Below, piece after piece: positions 38,701 through 48,300 of a stretch of 64,000 nt of DNA. Position numbers and translations under genes: made by a program. Origin of the DNA: Mermis nigrescens (Eukaryota; Nematoda; Enoplea; Mermithida; Mermithidae); assembly GCA_036768485.1 (NCBI GenBank), contig JAVLUZ010000655.1, positions 1-64,000 on the forward strand. Direction: 5' to 3'. The notes beneath the pieces are model-generated. The model did no database searches. It was not told where the DNA came from and saw only the letters and a list, made by a program, of their open reading frames with translations. Within the stretch, counting starts at the first letter, position 1; each line of letters begins with the position of its first letter.

Positions 38701-41700
38701 ACCGCGGTCGTTACTTTGGGCTGGCCAAAGGTCGAAAACTCCAGGTGAACAAATCATTATTTACTTTATTTATCGATAATTGGTTACATTTTTATCGCAA
38801 TTTAATTATAATTAATCATAAATTATTTTCATCATAGTTTATTATAAGTTAATATTTATTTTTGATAACTTATTGATAACTTATTACATTGAATTTATGC
38901 TTTTTTAAGCCCTCACGAAAGTTCAAGGGTTGACGGTGGTCAATTTTTCGTTTTTATTGATTTATTCGGGTTTAGAATTTACGCTAACGTTTTTCGCGCA
39001 TTTATTTTTCGCCTATGATAGGTAAGCTCCGTAAAATTGCGAATAATGCAAAGGTCAAAGGTCAATGTGACTAATTTTATTTTTAGCATGCAACAAGGCC
39101 GGCTTTATTTCTTCATTGGTCTCCTCATGGTCGTCTTCCAAAGTAAGCTTGCCTTCCAATTCTGAAATCTTTGGGGTTATAATCAATCATCGAATTTTGT
39201 ATATAATTATTAAAATAATTTATAATATTGTTAAATTTTGAATTTTCGAATTTCCGTTCTCAAAAATATCTTTTTATATAATCTATTTTTTCTCTATTAA
39301 ACTCGTGTTTACTTGAAATCAAATTCTTTTAGGCGGCTATGCACGAAGAGTGACGGCGGATAAACAAGAAATGGCTGCCTCCATGGTTTTACTAATTTTT
39401 CTATGATTGATCACGAATTATTCGTAACTTAATGACATCTTCATTTTTAGGGCATAATCTCTGTCAGTCTTTCATTTTTCTTAATCGGAATCGCAGCTTT
39501 ATTACAAGCGAAATTATTATTCTATTCGAGCTTACTTTGCTTTTCATTCGGTAACGTTGCACATTTTATTCAAATATCGCCAAAACGATTAAACTGTTGT
39601 CTTAAAATTTAGGATCAGCCACCGTTGTAACGTGCCTGACGACAGCAGTTTCGGCTGAAGGTATTTAAGCGAGTATTTTTGAACAATTTTTAAAAATAAT
39701 GGTATTTTTTGCGAAAATTTCAATTTTTTTCAAATCGATTAAACTTTAATGAACGAAAATGCTTTCTAACTTTCTGAAATTTCAAAACTTGAATTAAAAT
39801 AGCTCTATTTATTTTTTATGAATCTAAAATAATCATTTTATATTTATTTTAAATTACGCAAGATAATGTTCCCGGATTTTGATGGTACATAAATTCTGTT
39901 AGAAAATTCAGTGTAAAAATTCATCTGAATCGCATTTGTTGATCAACTTTAATTGTAAGAGGAACTATAATAATTTTGTCCACAATTTTTTAATCCCAAA
40001 TTTGAGTTGACATATAAGAGTTCAGTCGGACTAAGGAGGAGGACATTGTGTTTCCGAGCTTATAAGAATAATTATTTTGCGATTTTAAATTTATTTTAAA
40101 ATTTTTGAGTGTTATACGTGAGTTTTTAAAGTTTGAATAGGTTTTAAACTCACAATTTTATTCATTCTTATCAAAGTGCACTTTGACTATTAATAGAATA
40201 TTAGGTATTTTTTCCTTCATTTACTATCAGTTTGTTGTCACTACGCTGCTCATCTATGTCTCTGCTTGTGAATTGCACTGATTAATCAATTCTTTTAAAT
40301 TAATTTTTAGAATAAATACGCAACAAGCGTCGGTTTTTGCAAAATGCATATTTATGCTAAAAATTTGAATGAAAATAAAAAATTACTAGCCTGCTCGTAT
40401 TACTCTATATTAATTATTATATGTGTTTGTTTAATTACTTTTATAATATATTCCACGTTTTTCCGAAAAAAATTTGATTTTTCGTGTTCTTTTCAATGTG
40501 CGTTCGTTATAATTTTGCGCATTACTTCATTTTTTGTATATTTTTTCTCGTATAAATCTAAATTCCTCCCTATTCTTTCATAGTGTCCGAATTTGAGCAA
40601 GGTACGGTGATGGGTATATTTCGCTCCGCTAGTGCCTTGGCTAGGGCGTTGGGCCCTTTCTTAGCATCAGCTGGTAATTAAATATCAAGCAGAAATCAGT
40701 GGATATTATTCACACATGGATGTGTCCATGGGGTCTGGACCACAACTGGGCGTGGGGGGATTTGGGGGATATGCAACCCCAATGAACTAAAATACCCCCC
40801 CCCAAAAAAAAAACAAAATACCCCCAGAATTCAACTTTTAATTTTTTTTGTTTTTTTCGCATTTTTTGATGCCAATGGATAGTGCTCGATGAGGCAACGT
40901 TGAAAAATAGTGTTTTTTCGCCATACCACTATTTTTAAGGATATTTTTTATCTTTGAAAAATCTTGCACCCCCTCCCCAGAATTTCGGTGTTGCCTACCT
41001 TTGGTCTGGACCAGAGATGCACAGCGTGGCTGATCTGGAAGGAGTCAGCCGGTCGGAGAAAGGGAGTCAAAAATTGAGCTTTTTGGGGCCAAAATGGCCT
41101 CGAAAACTGGTATAAGCGCTAAAATAGCGTTCAAACTTTGTTATTACACAATTTCTCATCAATTTTGAAGCGCGCTTTTGAAGAAAATGTTAAATTATTA
41201 TATGTTTTTGACCTTCATATTGCCCCATTCTTCGCACAAAATTTTTAATGTTTTTTCATTCTATTAGAGGGTTTAAACTCCTCAATCCCCCACGTGCATG
41301 TCTAATCTGTACCCCCATAATTCCGCGAACCCCTCCCCTAAATGGAGAAAACCACAGAATTGATTTTTTTGCAATTTTTTTCACAATTTCGCCCCCATTT
41401 AACCCCCAGAATTTAGCTGCTGCCCATGTATGAAATGGGGATTCCGGTTTCTCCAAAAAATTATGTCATCCCTAGAATTCGTGATTTTCCGAAACTAATC
41501 GTCGAAAATGTCGACGCTTCGCTCAGTATAATCCTTTTTTGGCTATGTCGTTCAATTTACTCGATCCCTTTCGTATTATTTTAACAATTTTTTACTTTTT
41601 ATGTTCTAGAAAATAGATATCCTAATTGACCGTCACTTTGGGCTTAAGAGTCTATTGCCTACATTTCTTGTAATTCTGGTCAGCCGAACCTATAAAAATT

Positions 41701-42220
41701 GAAGCTCAAATTTTGAACCACAATTGCTTTTACTGAATTTCAGTTCCAATTCATCCGCCTTCTTCATTCGAAGATTAATATCTTCTCAGTGACTGTAGAT
41801 CGTGCTTATATAAATTAAATGTTGAAATAAATATAAGAAGTAATTCCATTATTTTGCAATTCTTCAACCTTTTGTTTGTTTGTTTTTTTAACTTTTTTGT
41901 TCTTAAAAATTTTTTAATTGTATATTTTTAACCCTACTTCTTCAGTCTCAATTTTATTACCGAAAATTTCGATAACTATTTAAATGAAACGATCTCGCAG
42001 CGTTTAATAATAAAGTACCTACTGTAAATTTTGTCGTGCGTTACGACGAAACGGTCGCGATTCGAATTTTATAAAAAAGTTTTTGTCTCTTTCAGTATTT
42101 TGGATTTTTGGCCCTTCTATTTGCTATCTATTTGGCGGAATAGCCATGCTGGTGCCATTAAGTTTACTGCGTCTCCAACAAGAAACGAATAATGCAGTCT
42201 TGAACGTAAAAACGCGATAA
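32788..42220 (+). CDS. MFSD10: Major facilitator transporter of the MFSD10/Tetran type (13 exons, complete)
   Basis: Twelve-helix MFS membrane protein. Vertebrate MFSD10 is a putative organic-anion exporter, and the substrate here is inferred only by family. Exons: 32788-32937, 33767-33863, 33936-34030, 35334-35492, 36910-37098, 38645-38744, 38910-39021, 39087-39142, 39333-39385, 39451-39550, 39613-39660, 40584-40673, 42096-42220. Phases match at every junction, giving 457 codons, about the length of human MFSD10 (455). Start: ATG 32788 is the first Met after an in-frame TAA. Hallmarks in order: LDLLAFTCILPLFP (helix 1), YHSVLFGG, the MFS loop motif GAFSDVFGRKK, SRFIGGLSKASVS with TAIVADVMP, GVAFSIGFICGPMIGA, LFIPET, SGLEFTLTFF, MQQGRLYFFIGLLM, GYARRV, and GTVMGIFRSASALARALGP. 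The donor after exon 9 is GTTTTA, an unusual but acceptable 5' site. AATAAA lies at 42287. Several introns carry MITE-A or family B repeats. Confidence 0.93.
35970..36130 (+). repeat. Old MITE-A-like fragment in MFSD10 intron 4
   Basis: Degenerate core (GCAAAGGTCAAGAAAGTGC, GTATGGTACGTGCAAAAAGC, TTTCTTATCAACTTCTATC). No ends or target duplication are visible. Confidence 0.4.
38331..38558 (+). mobile_element. MITE-A copy with 8-bp target duplication
   Basis: Forward copy from CATAGGTGGGCGGCAC to CCCCACGCCCAGGTGTG. TTCCTAAC flanks it on both sides (38323-38330 and 38559-38566). It lies in MFSD10 intron 5, about 85 bases before the exon-6 acceptor. It is shorter than other copies because the 3' C-rich part is reduced. 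Confidence 0.95.
40741..41003 (-). mobile_element. MITE-A copy with 8-bp target duplication, beside a family B repeat
   Basis: Reverse copy from CACAACTGGGCGTGG to GTTGCCTACCTTTG, flanked on both sides by GTCTGGAC (40733-40740 and 41004-41011). GTCTGGAC is the kind of sequence found at one end of family B, and a family B body follows at once. Confidence 0.92.
41004..41311. repeat. Family B copy in MFSD10 intron 12
   Basis: Well preserved: GATGCACAGCGTGGC, GGGCCAAAATGGCCTCGAAAAC, AAGCGCTAAAATAGCG, TTCTCATCAATTTTGAAGC and CACGTGCATGTCTAATCTG. It is followed at 41311-41435 by another GTGGGC-type MITE remnant ending GCTGCCCATGTATG. Confidence 0.6.
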
Positions 42221-42324
42221 ACATGACCAGTTGTACGAATCACTTTCAGCACTAATTTCTTATTGTTCGCAAACAATATATTGATAAATAAAACGCCGAC
42301 GATCCGTAGATTTATATACATGGT

Positions 42325-42546
42325 TTGAAACATATAATTGTGGGTTTAAGTGAAAGACCTAAAATTCGATTTTATCCTTTCAACCGTGCCACTCATTTAC
42401 ACGGAAAGAATAAAAAGATGAAATATGCTCGCGGAACAAGGGTCGGTAAAGCTGTTTGCAAAAAGGCCAAACCTAGAAGCAAGACCACGTCAGTACATAT
42501 AAAGCTTTTTAAATTTAGTCCTGGAAAATCTGGTTTGACTATTTAA
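42325..42546 (+). other. Short basic open frame, function unknown
   Basis: A 73-codon open frame begins with TTG and ends TAA, about 100 bases after the MFSD10 stop and overlapping its 3'-UTR. The only internal Met (42418) would leave about 42 codons. The product would be strongly basic (KNKKMKYARGTRVGKAVCKKAK). I do not recognise a family. It could be a fragment of a ribosomal-protein-like pseudogene or chance, and there is no acceptor or start context that convinces me. Confidence 0.2.
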
Positions 42547-43624
42547 AGTTTGGAAAGCACAGAATTTTTGAATTTTTGTTTGAGTGGAAGAAGGCAGGAA
42601 TCAAGTTTGAGCGTTGCAGTATGGCCAGGGACCCCCCCCACCCCAAGAAATTGAAAGATCCTTCAAATTTCTAAAACTTTTAATCTTCGTTTTTTCACAG
42701 TTCTCGAGACAATTGAATATAGGCTTAGAGCTCCATGATGAACTTCGAAAAATAATGTTTTTCTTCTTATTTTTAAGTTTTCGGCATTTTCAGATATTTG
42801 AAAAACTTTTGGACTCCCCGACTCCCCAGAGCCTTTGCCATAGTAGGTTCTCTTTATCGATATTTCTCAAGAATAGATAGGTAGTTAGGTAATAATAGTT
42901 CAAAATGAGACAGAGTATTGCGTTGAGAAAACCATTTAAGGAGAAATCTCTATTATTAAATGAAAATAAACCATTATTTTCGCTCAAGCTCTTTATTAAA
43001 ATCGATTCAAAATAATGAAAAGATGCATACGACAGCAAGGACAAATAATAAAATATGCTCCCTAAATTAATGCATTTATGCATACGTTTTTACCAACAAA
43101 GTTCCGAAAATGCCCAAATGCAGTACCATACAATGACATCTGACTGTTACACAAAACTTCGTGTAAAAATAACAAGTTCTAAGTAGTGTTATTTTGGTAG
43201 CCCAAAAATAATTAAAATATGATATTGGTATAGTTGACTTATTTTTAATATGATATAAATATGATATTCTGCTATTTTTCATTTAAAATATGATATATTT
43301 TTGATATTTGGTATATATTTAATATACTTTTGGTAGGTAAGTACATATGTATACCTATTATGTAATTTCTGCAGCCATGTAAAACTAGGTATCTATGTAC
43401 GCAAAATACATAGGTAATTAAGACTCGTTTATTGTGTTTCAAAATCAAACGACTAATGCAAGTAATCAATATTTTTTCGAAGAAAAGCACAAGCATTACA
43501 TTTCTAGACGCTGTTTAAAAAAATTTTCATTTATTTATAAAACTTTCAAAATTTACGAGATTAAGTTACAAAATTACATAAATTCCTTTCACTTTTCGTC
43601 AAATAACAACATTTCGGAACAACG

Positions 43625-43883
43625 ATCAAACATGCGCGTGGGAATGTGGGGTCTAGACCACCCAGAATAGAAAGATGGAAAATTCTGTAGGGAAAATGAG
43701 GCAAAATGAAGGCCAAAACCGGATGCAAATTGAAAAGTTTCTTCAAAAGTGCTTCAAATTGACCAGAAACCGTGTAATATCGTGGTTTTAACGCTATTCG
43801 AGCGCTTATGCAAGTTTTTGAGGTCATTTTGGCCCAAAAAGCTGAATTCTTGACCGCTACCCCAAATTGCCCATGCTGTGCAC
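43625..43883. repeat. Family B copy nested in the 43185-44528 element
   Basis: GGGTCTAGACCACCCAGAATAG, GGCAAAATGAAGGCC, CTTCAAAAGTGCTTCAAATTG, TTTTGAGGTCATTTTGGCCC and the end GCCCATGCTGTGCAC are present. This is the clearest family B copy in the window. Confidence 0.65.
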
Positions 43884-44113
43884 CACACCTGAGCGTGGGG
43901 GGTTTAGGGGGTATGCACCCCCGAGAAACCAAAATACCCCCATCAGAATTCAATTTTTGAAGTTTTTTTCGCAATTTTTTGATGCCAATGGATAGTGCTC
44001 GATGAGAAACGTTGAAAAATGGTATTTTTTCGCCGTACCACTATTTTTAAGGTAATTTTTTCACCTTTGAAAAATCTTGCACTCCCCCAGAATTTTCTTG
44101 CTGCCCACGTATG
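43884..44113 (-). mobile_element. MITE-A copy nested at the end of a family B repeat
   Basis: Reverse copy from CACACCTGAGCGTGG to GCTGCCCACGTATG. The flanks CTGTGCAC and ATGTGCAC match at 7 of 8 positions. Insertion is at the terminal GCTGTGCAC of family B. Confidence 0.88.
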
Positions 44114-45041
44114 ATGTGCACCTATGATCACTATTAGCGGATCACAACGGTAAACAATACAGGTGGCAAAGAAGGATCGAGAAAACAAGTATAATTTGAT
44201 GGGTCAACATCATGTGTTGTGGTACATGCTAATCGACCTAACTGAGATTTTGAAATCTCCCAGATGAAGATATGACCTGGAGAATACCTACTGCATCATG
44301 CTTCCAAATTTGCAGGCAAGGTATAGAGCGAAAGAAGGAAAAAAGTGCTACCACTGTACCAAAATTATACCAAAATTATATCAAAAATATTTTCACATTT
44401 TCCGGAGTTTTAATATGATAAGAATATGATATACCAAAATTCTCAGAATTAAAATATGATATTGGTAGTCAAACAAGTGCCTACCAAAATCATACCAAAA
44501 TTTATTTTTGGTATATCAAAATAACACTAGTTCTAAGTGGTTGTGAACCAATTGAAAAAGACGTTCGAGCCGTAGTCTATTCCCCGAAACTTTTCCACTA
44601 AAATTAATTTTCAGCGTGCAAGCAAGTAGCAAAAATGGTTTCTAGGTAGCCTACAGTGATACAATTTTGCACAGTAAAAGCTTCATATGTACGACTGTTG
44701 CTTCAGTTTGAACGCTTTTTCAGTCTATTTATATTGACTCGAAAAATTATAATGCATGCACAAGGCTTCGTTAAATAGACTAAGAATTATGAAAATTAAA
44801 ATAAATCTTACCACAAAAAATAATGTTGTAAACATAGGCCACATTAAATCTTGGAAATGTAAAATGATACATATTACTGTAGCATCCTATGAAATTCATT
44901 TCCAAGCCCATCTGACCGCTTAAAATTGGTTTACAATCAATGCACAAGGTTTAAACAGATAATAATCATCGTTTCAGTACACTGGCAATAAAATTGTAAG
45001 TCGCCTAAGTTTGAAAATTGAGGTAAATATTTGTTGCTTTA

Positions 45042-45296
45042 GTCTGTTCCATTCCAAACGGCCTGTTTTATAAAGTCTTATAGGTACTGTAATAGATTTT
45101 CACTGCACAAAAGGCATCTACAATTATGCTCTCGTGACAGCTGGCTGCTTTAAACTCTCCTCTCATTGATGTTTAATGTGCTTTGCTTAACATGTGATGC
45201 ATGTAACAGACTGCTGAAACAACCTAACACCTTAAAATATTCTGCTACAGCAATAAGCCGTAAAAGCAAAAATAGGCCTTTTGGAATGGAACAGAC
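45042..45296. mobile_element. 255-bp mariner-like MITE flanked by TA
   Basis: The left end GTCTGTTCCATTCCAAACGG and the right end, the complement of GTCTGTTCCATTCCAAAAGG, are inverted with one mismatch over 20 bases. TA stands directly outside each end. It lies about 45 bases past the RAB28 stop codon, so it probably falls in that gene's 3'-UTR or at its poly(A) region. Confidence 0.8.
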
Positions 45297-45339
45297 TATA
45301 GTCTTGCAGCGGAAGGACCTTCGTGCCTTGTTAATTTTC

Positions 45340-48300
45340 TCATTGAGTCGAGCATACTGGACTTTTTTGATTCTTTCGATTACATCGGATTGTGCGACGA
45401 AATCGGCATCGGCGAGCACGGATTTCGGCTCTCACCACCGAAATTTGCTGCTCCTCGTCCCTTTTCGACAACTGTATACCTAAAATGGAGCAAGCGACCA
45501 TTTGAAACAATAAATTGATCGAATCGCCTGTTTTGGCCGAAACGTGCTGCTACGGATGTCGTTTTGCTCGGCGAAAGATTTATGATCGATCGGGTCGACG
45601 GCTCTTGGAAAGAAGTTTAAATGAGGCGATTAATACCCATTTTTGCGTCTTAGATGCCAAAATTTGTAAGAAAACGAAATATTTAAAAAATAATAAATGA
45701 ATATTTTGGTTTAGTTGTGCAAAAAATGCGAATCAGCTTAGGGCAAACTTATAGTATCGGGGACCGGCCGCACAGTCCTTTTTTGGGGCGGAGCTTCGTT
45801 ACAAAAGGGAAGCCATGATTGGTCAGACAAATAAGTGGTCTACCGCGCATTCTCAACGGCAAAGTAAACAAACGCAGGGCATTAATAGTTCACGACCGGT
45901 AAAACAATAGCTACTATTAATATGGATAAATAAATATGGGTAGATAACAATATGTAATGAAGCTACGGGAAAAATCTAATTTGTGTTGCGCTATCGGTCG
46001 ACTTAGTGTCAGAATGAATCTATTTGAGCTTAAGTGTAATTTGTAAGGACAATTTAAGCGTTATTCAGTACTTTCAAAGCCAAAATCCTTCGCAGTAGTG
46101 TCGATTGCATTCCGTGCAACGGAACTTATAGCTCTGATCAAAGAATCGGCAAAATTGAGTGAATATGTCTGGAGATGTCCTAAGTGCAGATCGAAACAGT
46201 CGATTCTCTTACTTTTCACTCTAACAATAGACAGTAGACCATTTATTTGTCTGACCAATCATAGCCTACCTTCATTAACGAAGCTCCGCCCCGAAAACAA
46301 CCGTGCGGCCGGTCCCGATACTATGTTTGCCCAGCTTAGTACATTTTACGAAATTTGAGCGCTACTAAAACTCTTTCATGTTGATCCTTTAAAAAAGTAT
46401 ATTTGACCGTGCACAAGCACAGTTGGTGTGAAGGTCAACCAAAAAAGTTATTTCTATCGAACGGCTTCAAAAGCTGGCATAAAGGCTAAAATATGAAAAT
46501 ATGCTAATTTACATTTTCGGATTAATTTCAAGCACAATTGGAAAATTTTTTATTTCAATCAGTTTCATGGCATCAATGTTTTGGTATATTTTTCCCCCAA
46601 AATTTCCTAATCTTTATTATTTCCGTACGTCGAGTCGACTCCTAAACTCCACATTATGAGCATCTTTGGATTATACCCGGACAGTGGAAATCGCATACGT
46701 ACATATGTAAACAATCGTAGGTGAACTTGTGGGCATAAAAATTAAAATACTCCTGAATACCCCCCAGAATTCAATTTTTAAAATTTTGTTGTTTTCCTTC
46801 GCAATTTTTGATGCCAATGGATAGTGCTCGATGAGAAACGTTGAAATATGATTTTTTTCGTCATACCACCATTTTTAAGGCCATTTTTTGACCTTTGAAA
46901 TAATCTCTTGCACCCTCCCCCTAGAACTTTGGTGCCGCTCACCTATGGCAGTATACCCGTACTATGTTTTACGCCTATGCACTTTACGTGAATTCCCAGA
47001 AACTTCCTGAATAGTTCGAATAGAATATATCTTGAATGCCACAAAGAATAGTGGCCGTGCAAAAGCAAAAAGCATGATTGCCTCAATCGGTATCAATTTG
47101 TTCACTTTAGTCCTTTCCTTACTGCGATTTTTTTCCAAGTTTTTAGACAAATATCAGACTTGTGGCCAGCTTATGATATCTAGGAAACATAGACATGTTT
47201 TTCATTTACTTATGTGCATTCATATTAGTGCCAGCGCGTGATAAATGGGGCCGAAATTGCGGAGCGAGCTAAGCGAGCGCCCCATTTATGCCTTAGGCTT
47301 AGCCCATGTCATTGGCACCAATCTGAATTCCCAAGCAATCCCAGAAACTTCCCTGAATAGTTATTCAAATAAAATATATCTTAAATGCCACGAAGATACA
47401 AGCGTATGTATAAAGTGATAGAGGTTTAACAAATAGGTTTGATTAACAACTCGCTAAGTTTTGAAAGTTCGGGTCGTTGACCAAGTGGATAGCTCATCTA
47501 TCTATAGTGCAAGAGGTCTGAGACTCGATCAACGCAAGAGACAGTTTGCTTCTTTCAGCCGTCGCATACACCTCCTCTGAAGTTGTGGAGGCATTGAAAA
47601 GCAAGACGATTCACGTAAAGTGCGTAGACGCACACAAAGTACGGTCCCCGGTACCACGATAATGCCTACTTTTACTGCGGGAAAAATACGCCTCGAAAAA
47701 ATGAAATTTTATCAAATAAAATATATTTACATTGTTTGCTGCATACGGTCGTTAAATGTCAAAGAAATAGGATCCGATTCATCAGTTTCATACAAATTTA
47801 AAGTAGAGAACACGAATGTATCCCGTTTTTTCTGAAAAATAAGGCAGAATTATGTTCAAGAATCGGATTAAAAAAACTGACATTTTCTTTTAAAAATGCT
47901 CGAAGTTGACCAAAACGGTGGATAAAGATAGCTTTAACGATATTTTAGCGCTTACTACTATTTGAGGTCATTTTTGGCTCAAACATCCACTAACTGAGCC
48001 CCTAGACCGGCTGAACCCTTCCTTTTAATCCTTGGGCCAAAAAGGGCTGAAATAAGAACCAAAAACGGATACAAATTAAAGATTTCCTCCAAAAGAGTTT
48101 GAAATTGATCAAAACTGTGAATCAATAATGTTTCTACTAGTATATACCCGTTTATGATCTTGGGGTAAATTTGGCTCGAAAAAGTTGTTTGTTTGATTCA
48201 CCCTCTTCCAACTAGCTGACCCCTCCCCTCAGACTGGCCATGCTGCCTTAGTATGGTTTTATTTGACTCCCAATGTAAATACGGAGTCCTATCCAATTAA

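Larger units (their letters stand above)
43185..44528. mobile_element. 1344-bp DNA transposon with perfect 10-bp target duplication
   Basis: AGTTCTAAGT occurs directly at both borders (43175-43184 and 44529-44538). The termini AGTGTTATTTTGGTA and TATCAAAATAACACT are inverted with one mismatch over 15 bases. The subterminal DNA is full of ATATGATATTTGGTA and ATACCAAAATTATA motifs in opposite orientation at the two ends. No transposase frame is seen. It carries a family B copy that is in turn split by a MITE-A copy. A 9-10-bp duplication is usual for Mutator-like elements, but the TIRs here are too short to assign the superfamily. Confidence 0.85.
42221..45041. other. MFSD10-RAB28 intergenic region (convergent genes)
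   Basis: The two genes point toward each other, so this stretch holds both 3' flanks. It contains MFSD10 AATAAA at 42287, a short basic open frame at 42325-42546, a 1344-bp transposon at 43185-44528 and otherwise no recognisable genes. Confidence 0.7.

Noticed and set aside
45166..45483. Plus-strand open frame over the RAB28 last exon
   Set aside because: It is antisense to the conserved Rab28 C-terminus and has no similarity of its own.
47469..47545. Second tRNA-like stretch (GACCAAGTGGATAGCTC ... GAGACTCGATCAACG)
   Set aside because: It has a B-box-like segment but no consistent cloverleaf. It may be the head of an old SINE, but no body could be defined.
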